Source of the DNA: Paralichthys olivaceus
Lineage: Eukaryota; Chordata; Actinopteri; Pleuronectiformes; Paralichthyidae
DNA length: 64,000 bases
Direction: 5' to 3'
Assembly: GCF_024713975.1 (NCBI RefSeq)
Contig: NC_091112.1
Coordinates: forward strand, 14,325,001-14,389,000
This document shows positions 12,221-24,700 of this stretch, piece after piece. The notes beneath the pieces were generated by a model that was not told where the DNA came from, ran no database searches, and was given only the letters and a program-made list of their open reading frames with translations. How positions within the stretch are numbered: position 1 is the first letter of the stretch; each line of letters begins with the position of its first letter. The position numbers and the translations under genes were made by a program.

Positions 12221-15200
12221 ATGGGTAAAACAAAGGACTCCGAGGAAGATGAGAGACCCAAATGGGACAACAAGGTGCAGTACCTGTTGACATGTATCGG
12301 CTTTGCAGTGGGACTTGGAAATGTTTGGCGTTTTCCTTACCTATGCCAAATATATGGAGGAGGTGAGATGCTACCTTTACATTTACTTTTCCACACTTCA
12401 CATTAAATCAATTATATCAAATGTTAAAGATTTTATACCTTAATGTCATCAAGTCATGAGATGCTTTGATGTTGACCACAGTTAAAATGTCCCAAGAGCA
12501 AAGGCAATACATTAGTTTGTCAGGTCAGTCATTGTCCCTATGCACGCACAATGTTGAGCCTTTTCTCTGTTTGAGGGCTCATTCCCACTCAGTGGAATAA
12601 ATACCAGTATTTACTTCCTCATAGCTGTCAGTGGTATCTTGAGCCCCAAAGCCAGAGAATCCTAAAGTGCCCGGGTCGGGGTCAGGTTGTTTAAACAGCC
12701 GATCCTGAGTTTATCAACATTGCAGGTTGAGATACCGAGACTCCCACAGGCAGAGTTTCAAAATTTGCAAAGCAACTATTTGACCTCATCTTAATGATCA
12801 ATCAGTTACCTACATTTCTTCTTAAGATTATTTAGTGCATGTAGAGTGAAGGGTAGTTTGTTTTGTTTTTTTATAAGTATTTATTATTGCCTGACTCAGG
12901 TCCAGTCATGTTTTCAGCAACTTGGAAACTAGTGATTACAGTTTCTATAATATACTTCCATTTCTGGAGCTTATTGCAGTGTCCTCATTTAGCAGGTGTC
13001 ACTCTGTTCATTTAAATGATTTGATGCTTTTTTAATTTCTTAATGAGTTTTGTTGACTCGGCTGAGGTTAATGTTCACTTCATGTCTTCAGGTGCATTCC
13101 TCATCCCCTACCTAATAGCTCTGGTGTTCGTGGGCCTCCCCCTGCTCTACCTGGAGCTGGCCATAGGACAGAGGCTCCGCAAGGGCAGTATCGGGGTCTG
13201 GAACTCTATCTCACCAATGCTGGGTGGGCTTGGTACGTGCCTTTCATATGTATGTTCAATCATTTCAGGGCATATTTCTTTAACAGAAAATGTCACCAGT
13301 TCCAATTAATCACTATCGATAGTATATATCCTGATATAAATGTCTGCCTCTGTCAGGTGCTTAATAAACACTGCCTTCTCACAGAAAGGCTTTAGGAAAA
13401 CAGGTGAAGTAGTATATATAGAGATGAAAGGACTGAGCACAGGCGTGGTGCAACTCCTGTGTGAGAACAAAAGTTGACTGTGAATTTTTTTTGTCTATTT
13501 TTACTTTTACATTTAAATATAGTATGAAAATCTTAGCTTGGGGGATGTAAAATGCTGTTCAGAGTTTTGTGTTTTTCCTGACAACATGATTTTCTACATG
13601 TAGGTGTTGCCTCTATGTTGGTTTCATTCCTGGTGGGTATTTTCTACAACACTATCCTGGCCTGGGTTCTCTGGTATTTCTTTCACTCCTTCCAAAACCC
13701 GCTGCCGTGGAGCCAGTGTCCACTAAATGACAATCGCACAGGTAAGGAGGAAGCCCACCTGTCATTCCCCCTAGATCCCCTCAGGATCTGTTACTGTCAA
13801 CACTTCCACTTTGACAGTAACAGAAAAAATAATTTCTTAAAGCAGCTTGATATGAGTAAAATCTAATGAGCTTTCGGAAAACTTCCACAAAGAGCAATAG
13901 TTAACTGTGAGGCTCAATGGGGCATTTCAGGTCAAAGTAAACAGGACACTGGATTGTTTTATGGCACAGACCAATGACACCACAACATGAAATAAAATGT
14001 GACTGTTTTGCTTTCATGCCAAGTTTTGCCAAGAGTAAAAAAATAATTTCTTTATGGTTTTGTTTTTCAGTTATTGTACGACAGGGTTTTACATATTTTA
14101 CACATTTTAAATTGAATCATAAGGGAAAACATAACTCAAATGCTAAATAAATTTGAACAATGAACATTTACGTATACAAACTTAGATTTGCCACAAGCAC
14201 AGAATGCAAATAAAGATGGACAACGCATCTCCACTTCTTCTAATTGTTCAGAGATGAAGTCAAATGCCAGAATCTGCACAGTAACAATGTCAGTGTCAGC
14301 TGTCACTGTTGCCTATACTGCAGCCAGCCACCAGGGGACTAACAAGAAACTTTGGCTTCACATTTGGGAAGCCAGCATGTCATCCATCTTTAAATACGAG
14401 ACTGAATGCATTTTTAAACCAAAATAAACACAAATAACTTTAACTCCTTCAGACTCTGTAAGTGCTAGTTTGTCTTACCTGTGGCATGTGTCCTTTAGGT
14501 TACAATGTAGAGTGTGAGAAGAGCACTCCGTCAAATTACTTCTGGTACCGCGAGACCCTGAATGTCACGCCTGACATCGAGACTAGTGGCTCCTTGCAGT
14601 GGTGGATGGTGATCTGTCTGGCCAGCGCCTGGTGCATTGTCTACATCTGTTTCATCAAAGGCATCAAGTCCATGGGAAAGGTTAGTTCACCTGTGAGGAA
14701 AATTTCAAATTCAGATTTTATCACTGTATCATATCTAGTAATCTTTTTTTTGTTTAAATAGGCTGTGTATGTGACAGCCACCTTCCCTTACCTGGTGCTG
14801 ACCATTTTCCTGATTCGTGCCCTCACTCTGCCGGGAGCTAGTGATGGACTGGTGTACCTCTTCACTCCTGATGTGAGTGCGGACACTGATGGAAAATTTG
14901 CTTCTCCCATCAGAGAAAACACACTGACCCAATGTCTCATTTTTATGCTCACTCCAGTGGGAGGTCCTGAAGAACCCCCAGGTGTGGCTGGACGCTGCAA
15001 CCCAGATCTTCTTCTCCCTTTCTGTGGCCTTTGGAGGTCTCATAGCATTCTCCAGCTACAACGAACAGAAGTAAGAACTAATTCTCCTCAATTAGCTCGA
15101 TAAAATTGGAAGGATTCTGCAAGACTTCAAAAAGTAATATTACTTCTAACTAACCCTGTCTATTAGAAACAACTGCGAGAGGGATGCTCTTATCGTTGGG

Positions 15201-17806
15201 ATAATAAATAGCGCAACATCTCTGTATGCCTCTATATCCATCTTCGCCATCCTGGGATTCAAAGCCAACACTGGCTTTAACAACTGTCTACAAGAGTACG
15301 TATGCACATCAATATGATTTTAAAGCTTCTTAACTTTCTAATACCAATGAGGAAGATGTTTTTACCTCTGCAGAAACATCTTGACTCTGACGGACCACTT
15401 TGAGTTTTCTGACCAGAACATAACAGTGGAGAACTACGGGCACTGGTTTGAGTATCTAAATCAAACATCTCCAGATGAGTTGGCCAAATTGCAACTGAGG
15501 CACTGTGACCTGCAAACATTCCTTGACGAGGTATTGAAATGTTCAAAATAAATAAGCATTCTTTTTGTCTGTGTTTCATTTTTTGAATCCTCCTCCTTCC
15601 TGAAATCCTGGCTGTGTTCCACTCTCGCCTCCCGGTTCTCTCAGCGCACAGTACATCATGTGCTGGTCAAACACGCACAGTCCCTTCAGGCTTCCCCATT
15701 ACATTCTTTTCTCCTTCCTCTTCCTCCCACAGAGCGCCTCAGGTACCGGCCTGGCTTTTATTGTGTTCACCGAGGCAGTGGTAGAGATGCCAGGCTCGCA
15801 GATATGGGCCATATTGTTCTTCATCATGCTCTTCAGCTTGGGCCTCTCCTCCATGTTTGGCAACATCGAGGGAGTCCTCACGCCCATCCATGACCTCAAT
15901 CTGGTGCCAAAGTGGATCCCAAATGAACTTGTAACAGGTCCGTGCAAATCTGCAAAAATGACAAGTTGCGACGTCTCTGAATTTATTCTGACATTATTTT
16001 TTTCTCTCAGCCATCACATGCTTGGTAGCCTTCCTGACGGCTCTCATCTTCACACTGGGCTCCGGGAACTACTGGGTGGAGGTCTTTAACAACTACGTGG
16101 GCTCCGTACCTCTGCTCATCATTGCATACTTCGAGTTAATTGGAGTCATTTATGTCCGTGGAATGAAAACGTAATCCCCTTACTTCCTCATCCTTTTCAA
16201 TATACCTCTTTAACTTTATTCAATTCTAATCCCAGTTTCCCCCTGTCTCCTGTGTCCTCTCGATAGTTTCAGTGAAGACATCCAGTTCATGACTGGGAAG
16301 AAGCCCAACATCTTTTGGAAGGCCTGCTGGATGGTGATCAGTCCTTTAATGCTAAAGGGTGTGCTGATTGCCTATGTGGTCATCCAGGCACAGAAACATC
16401 CCACCTATTTTGCATGGAACCCAGATTATGTAAGAAGGAATATAGATATTACACTTAGTGTCAGATCTCACAGAATGACGTTACGTGTTTTAACTTGTTT
16501 TGTTCACAGTAGACTTCAGCAACAAGCTACAGGACAGGAACATTGATGACTTGCTAGTGGAAATTTTTTTTGACCATTACGTAACTAGGTCAGCCTAATC
16601 AGTGAGTCATATAGGTTGGAAAAGTTATTTATTAACAGTTATAACAAATGAGAAAAAGCTATCAATACCAAAATACCACTCATTTAGTGGTGTTCATGTT
16701 GTTTCCATGACTTAAAAGGTTCAGTGTGTAAGATTTAGGGAAACTGATTATTTAAAAAAATCCTAGTGATCTTTTCACTGGTGTGTTTCAACCAGTTCTG
16801 AAGTTCACCACAGGTTCTCTTTCATGATTGGAAGGGGTGGGTGAGGTAAAGGTATTCAGCTGCAACATGAAACGTCACCTGTAGATATCACTTCATTCTA
16901 CACACTGAACCTGTAACAGCATGTGAACACACGGGAGTCTGAAGAACGACTTCTCGGCATGGACCATCCAGAGAACATGAAGGCAGCATTATGTTCACCT
17001 GCAGTTCAGGAACATGCCTCCTAATGTGGATGTGCACTCTGCTGCAAACATGTTTGCCACAGTAACATGATGAGCTAAAGCTACGTTTCCTATCCCCCAA
17101 AGATCTGAATGGCACTCAGTAGGGAAGGCACACGCGTCTGCATGAAAACCAGGATTCGACCCTTTTCTCTGGATCCACGTCAAAATTTTACGTATTCTTT
17201 CTTGGCCCAAATCCCATCCTTTGACCAAGTTCTGTGGGAATTCTTTCAGTAGTTTTTGCTTCATCCTGCTGACAAACAAACCAACAATTAACATAACCTC
17301 CTTGGCAGCGGTTGAAAAACGAAAATAAAACATCAGTGGAAGCCCAGGGAAACAGCTGTTGTACTGTTGTACACAAACAAAAGTTTCATTCTAGAAATGA
17401 ACCAGGTTAAACACAGGGACTTTAAGCTAAACTGAGATAATTGCTATACGGCTTCGTATTTAGGGCAGATTGTGGTATCAATCTTTTCAGCTCGCTCTGT
17501 AGCTTGAAAGAGACTTTTAAACTTAAGTCTACAATGAAATAATGATGACATTCATCACGTTTTATATTTGTTTGTCTGCGTCTTTAGGAACTGTTCCCTG
17601 CAACTGAAGTGAAGCCATACCCAGACTGGGTCTTTGCCATAATCATCCTCCTCAGTACGGTCCCTGTGCTGTCCATTCCTGTGGTGTTTGTCTACAAACT
17701 GATCCGCTATCTGCACAAGAGGTCTTCCGCTCGAGCCGAACTAAACCCCTACTGCAACGAGGGCTTTGAGGTGGAAACGCAAGAACAGAGGAAACAGCAA
17801 GCTTAG
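12221..17806 (+). CDS. slc6a18: SLC6A18-like neutral amino acid transporter (B0AT3/XT2 type)
   Basis: Twelve coding exons: 12221-12362, 13092-13232, 13604-13741, 14499-14680, 14762-14872, 14958-15070, 15167-15295, 15374-15530, 15733-15937, 16011-16170, 16267-16429, 17588-17806; 1860 nt, 619 aa, stop TAG. Exons 2 to 11 have exactly the lengths of slc6a19 copy 2. It is called SLC6A18 rather than SLC6A19 because of the short N-terminus (DERPKWDNK at residue 10), [33 protein letters not shown], the SASGTGLAF start of exon 9, FTLGSGNYW and YELFP, and because it sits between slc6a19 and tert as in human. SLC6 core residues are intact ([16 protein letters not shown]-like [18 protein letters not shown]). 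Expected role: apical Na+/Cl- dependent uptake of neutral amino acids. Unlike human SLC6A18 it has a moderately long tail ending QEQRKQQA. No AATAAA close to the stop was found. Confidence 0.94.
13742..14498 (+). other. Intron 3 of slc6a18 with family B repeat
   Basis: 757-bp intron. The segment 14205-14412 is a repeat that is listed separately; the remainder holds nothing I can identify. Confidence 0.75.
14205..14412 (+). repeat. Interspersed repeat, family B, copy 2
   Basis: Starts 'aaataaagatggacaacgca', continues 'tctccacttcttctaattg' and 'agatgaagtcaaatgcc', has the core 'gcagccagccaccagggg' and ends 'gtcatccatctttaaatac'. The core and ends recur at 1855, 40838 (reverse) and 46080. Short, non-coding, probably a non-autonomous element. 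Confidence 0.65.
16430..17587 (+). other. Intron 11 of slc6a18
   Basis: 1158 bp. Carries a MITE family A copy in reverse orientation (16712-16915). The rest has several unsupported open frames but no splice-bounded exon. Confidence 0.75.
16712..16915 (-). mobile_element. MITE family A, shortened copy in slc6a18 intron 11
   Basis: Ends are inverted repeats: left 'aaaggttcagtgtgtaagat' and right 'attctacacactgaacct', the reverse complement pattern of the 28868-29189 element. Inside, 'cctagtgatcttttcact', 'ggtgtgtttcaacc' and 'gggtgaggtaaaggtattca' are in reverse orientation to that copy. About 200 bp against 320 bp, so internally deleted. Confidence 0.7.
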
Positions 17807-18784
17807 GACACGTTTCGAGCAACAAAACTACTGACTTCCTGATGATCACTTCTGGATCTTGCCTCTAAAATCACCTGGCATATAATCTGACATTTTAAAC
17901 TTTGTCTATTAACTTCTGTTTAAATTAGCAGGATTTTATAACCTGACATATGACAACTTGCATTTGTTAACTCAAAAGCAAAACTGGATTTATTGAACAT
18001 TCAAATTCTTTACTTTGTTATTCACATCATGCACATTACACAGTAAATGAACTTGATGTAAATAACATTCAGTGGAACACATCAAACTGAAACACACACA
18101 ACCGCCTTTGATTCCTCATTTACAAAATCTTACATTTGAACACAAACACTTCTGCATGAGATGTTTCTGAGAGATTAGTGCAGCGTAAAGAGCTGCTTCT
18201 ACATCATATTGTGCAAAAAATATTTTACTTACTTACTTGATTTTCTTATTAATTAGTTTGCAAAGTCACATCATGTGTTGTTCGTGGAAAATTACCGCAA
18301 AGTGTAAATCAAAGTCCAGAGAGAGAAACTGCTCAGAGTCGAGACAAGGACCGCTATGGTAGCTGGAGAAATATGAATTATCCATCTTTATTGTTGAGGA
18401 GCTTGTTATTGTTTTGTTGGGTGTGTTTATTACTTTACTTTATCATTTAATTGTTTGATATAACATTACTAAGAGCTTTTTTCTCTCTCTGTTGTCAGCC
18501 ATGGTCACAGATATATCATTATTGTTTTGGCACAATGACAGGTCAGATAAATCCAAATGACTGATTTCAACACAGCTCATCTCAGTCTCTTGAAACCTGA
18601 GGATGAGACAAGCAAAGTAAATGAAAAAAATAAAAAAAGGAAGAAGTTTGTATTACATCAAAATCTGAGGATTTTGGAGAATAGACAAAACTCACAGCAT
18701 TAAAAATGTCAGAGCTGCTAGATACCTTTGAGCTGCTGAGGGTTTCTTAGTTTCTGGGAGCTGTAACTCGGGCGAGCTTGTACT
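17807..18784. other. Tail-to-tail intergenic region slc6a18 / tert
   Basis: 978 bp between the two stop codons; both 3'UTRs must lie here. On the minus strand AATAAA (TTTATT at 18387-18392 and 18426-18431) could end the tert transcript about 0.4 kb after its stop. No further gene seen. Confidence 0.65.
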
Positions 18785-21700
18785 CTACATCTGGATGGAC
18801 AGGAAGTCAACTGGAGTCCTGGGGTTAGTGGCCTGTCGGACTCTGGCCAACCTCATGTCCCCCAGGCGCCGCTCCAGACTGCGCTTCCCTGCCAGCAGAA
18901 GATACGGATGTGTTTTTTATTTCTCTTTAATAGAGAACAGGGACATTCTTTCGCTTGAACCTTTTCCAACTCCTGTAAAATCGAGTTAAGGTGGCAATAA
19001 ACTGACTTAGAGTTCATGTAAGATCACATTTTTAGTTTTGTTGGGTTTGGTGCATCTCTCACAAAGTCAACATTCAAACGGAGTGGCCCTTCTTAAGGAA
19101 AATCAGGGCTTTCTTCTCCTGTAGGTGCAAAACCAGCAGTTTTTAAATGAAGATTTTGAAACGTTCTGTCTAAAAAAACAAACATGCCTGGCAGTGCAAT
19201 AGTGGCTCAGTCCTACAACAACATAGACCTCTCCCAATTTACTGACCACTTTTTACACCACGTTACATCCATACACCACTGAGAGTAGTCCAGAGACCTA
19301 AAGCATTCTGCAGAAGCACCACGCCTGGAGTTCAGTTTGTGAATTTCTCACATGTACATTGTCTGATCTTTTCTGTGCAGTTGATTCAACACCGGTAACT
19401 ACTACACAGCAGGAACTTAACATCACATTACATAACACATTTACAGAAATTAATGGATGTTTTTTATTCTAGTTAACAGAAGTTATGACACGACAACTCT
19501 TACCACTACTATCTGTTGATCATTAGACTGAAGCTGCTTGTTGCTTCAACTTTTTTTGCACAAAGTGAAATGTGGGGTTTTGTTGTCTGAAGTTTACAGC
19601 CAATATCTAATCTGAATTTCATCTCAGTCTCTAAATGATGAAAGGGAAAAAACTATAATTGATGGAATATCATTAGATGCACCCATAACAAACTTTTTTT
19701 TAAAAATATTTTTATATAATATTTTGATCTAATCTAATTATCTAATTATCTTTTTTTTAATAATTAGTTCTGTTCTGTTTTTTAATTTCGCTTTTTCTAA
19801 GATCTGTGCTGTACTATATAAATAAATTTGTTTGTGTTGCACACGGTGCTGTACCGTTGTTTACATCAAACATGCTGCATACACTTTTTTAGCAGTGCTA
19901 ATCATGACAGAGTCTGTCTGATGTTGTTTCTGCACGAGTGGGTTTCTTGAGGTTACATACGTTTGTGCAGGCATGGGAGCAGATCCTTATACAGAGGCCG
20001 ATGCTGGGACAGCACCAACAGGAAGGAAAGACAGAAAATCAACTCCACTGCTTCATACTGCACAACGCCCGTCTGAGCCTTACTGCCTAAAACCAGACCT
20101 GGATAAATGAGAAGCAAGGAGGAAAGAAAATGATTAAAATGTGTGACTTCAGATTGCTTATATTTATTTTCCGAGATAAAAAAGTAAAGTGCAGGAAATG
20201 TTGCCTTTGTTGCTGTGCCTGATGAGATGATTGGTATACTTAGCCATGTCCCATATCATTTTCAGGAAGTATACAGGGTTCTTATCAACAGTCTGGCCAA
20301 AGGGCAAACTCCGGGAACAGACATGGAACCTTAAGAGGAAAACAAAACATTAACACAAAAAAAACACAAAAAGAAGGAAGAGAAAATAGAGACAGATTGT
20401 TCTTATTTAGCTTTTACATACTGAGGTAAATGGAGGTGCAATGACACAGCTCAGTGCAGGAATTGACTGATAATATGTCACTGTTTACTAACCGAACACA
20501 TTTCAATGCTTCACTGAACAGTTGAAACAAAACAATATCACCTAATCAAACTGATTAATTAAAACACATTATCAGATTATAGGAGCCATATGTTATAGAG
20601 TTAATATATTTTAAGATACAGAAATTAGGTCAGCATCTTTACCTGCATGCATGAAGCAGCACCAGCTTATAGATGTTCTTGTAGACTGCCTCAAGAGAAT
20701 TGGTCTGAGAAGGAAAACAAACCTGTCATTATATTTAGCACAAACGTACACATACAGAAACTCAACTAGAAGGATAGACAGAGAGAGATATATGTGCGAC
20801 TTCCACTTTATCGATGCAGCTAAATAAAATGCAATCTTTTTTGTGAGGTATGCTTGAGCTGTCTTTAACATTTGCACATGAAATATAAATTAAGCAACAT
20901 TAATCAGTCATATTTTCTATTCTCTGGCCTTTTTCACTGTTTGTCACATACACAGCATTTATTTATTCTGATGCGTACTATAATTTTTTATTTGTTATGC
21001 GTTGAAATTAAAATCATGGCAGAATAAACTCATTTATTGTGTAACTTGACAAGTTTACAGCAGTTATTTACCGCTTTGTTGCTGTTTGAGGGGAAACTTC
21101 CCACTGGTAACCTTAGATAATGTTTCCATAACATGTTGATAAAGCCCAAGAGGAAGTGCAGGTTCACATTTATACCTTTACGTCCTTCAAAAGAGACGAC
21201 TTAGATATATTAATTTGTATTGAATTAAGGGTCTGAGTCTTTGGATTAGATTTCTTTTGCAGTGAATTTTAGATAATTTTGCAAAAACATGTTTTCAAAT
21301 AAAAAAATAAAATATGAATCTGATCCTTTTTACCTTAAATCTACATGAAAACAAATTTGTTTTTATTTTACCGACCTTCAGGTCCACGAACAGGGCGTGA
21401 CATTTGAGTCTGAGGATGGACGTCAGTTTCCTTTTCATTTGCTGTCCGGCTGAGTGGAAGGAGCCCAAAGTCAGGCTGTAGCGTAAAGAAAGGCCTGCAT
21501 AACTGTGAGAGATGGAGAGTAAGAAGTAAACAAGAAATGTTGGGCATGGTGATGCAGGTCCTGTGTGTTACTTAAGAATATGAATCATCCATACCATACT
21601 GGTGATTGTTTCTACAATGTCAACTTTGCTCGAAAAATGTGGGTCTATGTCGCACTGTGAGTTAGGCTCAAAGATGACAAAATTCTAAGAATGTCAGAAA

Positions 21701-24700
21701 TTTAGGATCATCATCTCACAATGTGAGTGCTGCTATGACCTACTGTATGTCATTCCAATAGGAATGCAGTGTGAAATGATGTCCTGATTAAATATCATGT
21801 TTTTCCAACCCTGAGTGGGTCCACATTCTCCACCTCCTCTTTGATTTTGTTCCTCAAACATAAATACAACTGTTCTAGTCTCAATGTTTACCCACAATGC
21901 AGCACAGATAGGCTGATGACGTTTTATTCTTATGAAATAGCAGGTGTTATGATCCCACAGTCTACATACATTAAAGTAGATGTATTAAAATGTATTAGAT
22001 CCATGAAGCATGGTGTGTGGCTGGCTATAAACCTGCATGATGCTGATCAGATCTCACTGCGTCAGCCACATTAGAATGTTTACAAGCTGATTCAAAGTGC
22101 ACGGATGAGTGATGCAGCTTACGAGAAACCATAAACATTGACAGAGCCCAATAACTTTCCATCCGAGAAGCAAAATGCAGGAAAGGATTCAGCAATATAA
22201 CTCTGACTGACGTTTTCACCTTGAGTAATCTTTGTGGACGTCCAGAGAGCGCGTGTCCAGCAGCAGTCCACACCAGGGGAAGAGGCAGTGAGGGGGCAGC
22301 ACACGGATGTCGGGACAAGAATCAATGCTTCCTGATGCTTGAAAGTTGAGCACCACCTTCTGTGGGTTGACCACTAAGCCATACTGTGGTACACCAGCCA
22401 GCAGGATCCTACACACACACGTGCAAATGCAATTATTAAGTGCTCAAATAAAAAACGTATGCATCATGTTGTTAAATCTGCTTCGGCTTTCAAGCATTTT
22501 CCTGGATATGTGTTCCACTTGAAAAGTCTCTATTTTTCATATCTTATGTACGGTATGTTTATGCTATCCATTTAATTATATTATGTGTATCTTATATTTC
22601 CTATCATCCTGTAGTGTCTTTGAGCATCATTAAACGTTGTGCACAAAAACAATCTGTTATTTTTCCAAAATTAAAAATATTTCTTTGATTTAATTGTACA
22701 GCACTTTGAGCTGCATTTTATGAATGAAAGGTGCTGCATAAATCAAGATTATTACTATGATAAAGTGGTTAAAGTTGAGATAAAAAGTAGATTTTCTAAA
22801 AGTTCCCAAAAATTCATTATATTTAAGAAGTGCATGAGGAAAGTAACATCTATCTGTCAATGCTGGAATGTGTCATACTTGAGGAAGGTTTGTGCTTCAT
22901 GCAAGTCTGGGGTGATGAGAAGGAAGTCATCCACCAGTCTCATCAGACACCTGCAAGAAACGCAGGTGTAAAGAAAGACTGCTCTCTGCTGCTGCACGCG
23001 TGTGACTGCATCTACACAGGATGATACAGAGAGGTCTGTTGTACCCTTTGCTTTTAGAAACATCTTTGAACAGGGCATTCTCCATGTGACCGTAGCAGAG
23101 ACAGCAGAGCAGACTGGACACAACCGATCCCTGAGGAATTCCTCTGCACTGACGGTACGTTCTGTAAAACATAGCGCCAAGAATCCGATAACTGTCCTGC
23201 TCACATTGGAAATGAATGAAAGTGACGCATGGCTTAAGATAACGCTTACTTTTTGCCAAACTGAACAACACTGCCAGTTAACATTTGGGTGAAAAACTGT
23301 GACACTTCTCTGCTGTGAAGATCTGAGGTGAAAAGCTGGAAAGAAAAAGTAAGAAAGTAAAGTAAAGTAAAAAAAAAAAAAGTGTCAGAGACCCTTTATG
23401 GAAACCTGCTCACCTGCTCCACCAGAATGGCATGATGGACTTTCCCTTTTTTCTGCAGTGACATCACAAACCCTTTCATGTTGGTGGATCCTATGTTGTC
23501 CTCCAGGAAGTCTGTCTATATTGGCACAAGTGGCCGAATTACATGTGTACATACAAAACATACATGATCATGTGTGCGGATATAATCTTACCTGTCTAAT
23601 AAAGGACTTTTTCAGGCCTTCGTGGGAATCGACCCAGATCTTGGCGTAGCGGCGGGTGGTGAACAGTTCATCGTGGTCAGGTGAGAGCACCTCGCCAACC
23701 ACCTCAATGAGTTTTTCATGAGGCAGACTCTCATAGGCTCCACTCACATCCACCTGAATCACAGAGAAAGGACTAAATAAATTAAAGGAGACATTTTGTA
23801 GAGTGACGAAATAACAATAAAGAGAGGGTGGAAGGGTTCCATCTCCCATGAGAACTGTGTATTACCAAACTACACTAGATCACTAATTGCTGACAGCATT
23901 TTAGCACACACGTGGTGTGGGTTCAGGTGTTTTCCATTAGTCGAACACAGACTTGATATGAGAGATCATCTGATTCCTTTTTTGTACGGGTGAGGTGAAG
24001 CTTGTGTGTTTGTTGCCTGAGCGACTGATCTGTTTTCTGTACATGAGGTTTAAGCTATCGAAGGTTAGCAACTCAGACCCGTACAGAATTGAATGTGCCA
24101 TGGTCCTGTTAAAAACACCTGAGACTGTAGAGGCTGCTCTTGCAAATTTAAACATGCTCCATCTCAAAATGGACACTTCAGTTCGTATAAACATGTGGTA
24201 CACTGTCAAGCCTGTATACTCACTGACATAGTAAAACAATAATCATTTTGACATGGTTGTGTTTCCTCAAATCAAACAGGAACATTTGTGTGCTCATCAG
24301 AAATCACTAACAATACATCATCAACAATATTTGAACCACAACTGATGTCCGCCAAAAAACCTGCCCGCTACTTTGTTCACTTAAAGACCTTTTTTCTTGT
24401 GTCTGCACCCTGATTCATGCCTCACCATCAACAACAAGCCTGTATTCCCCTTTCTCATCTGCCATTTCTGCTTGTTTGAAGTTAAGATGCTCCATGTTGA
24501 TTGTTTTGCACTCATAGAGCTATACTAGAGCTATATTAGAGCTATAATAGAGCTATATGCTATACGTGAATGCACTTGCAAACTCAAAATATCAAGTGAA
24601 GCACAGCAATGGTCTCACGTTCACCTTAACGAAGTAGAGGGGTTGGGGCTTGTCCTTCTGCACCACAGCCAGAGAGTGCAAAACCTTGTGAATGTCCGTC

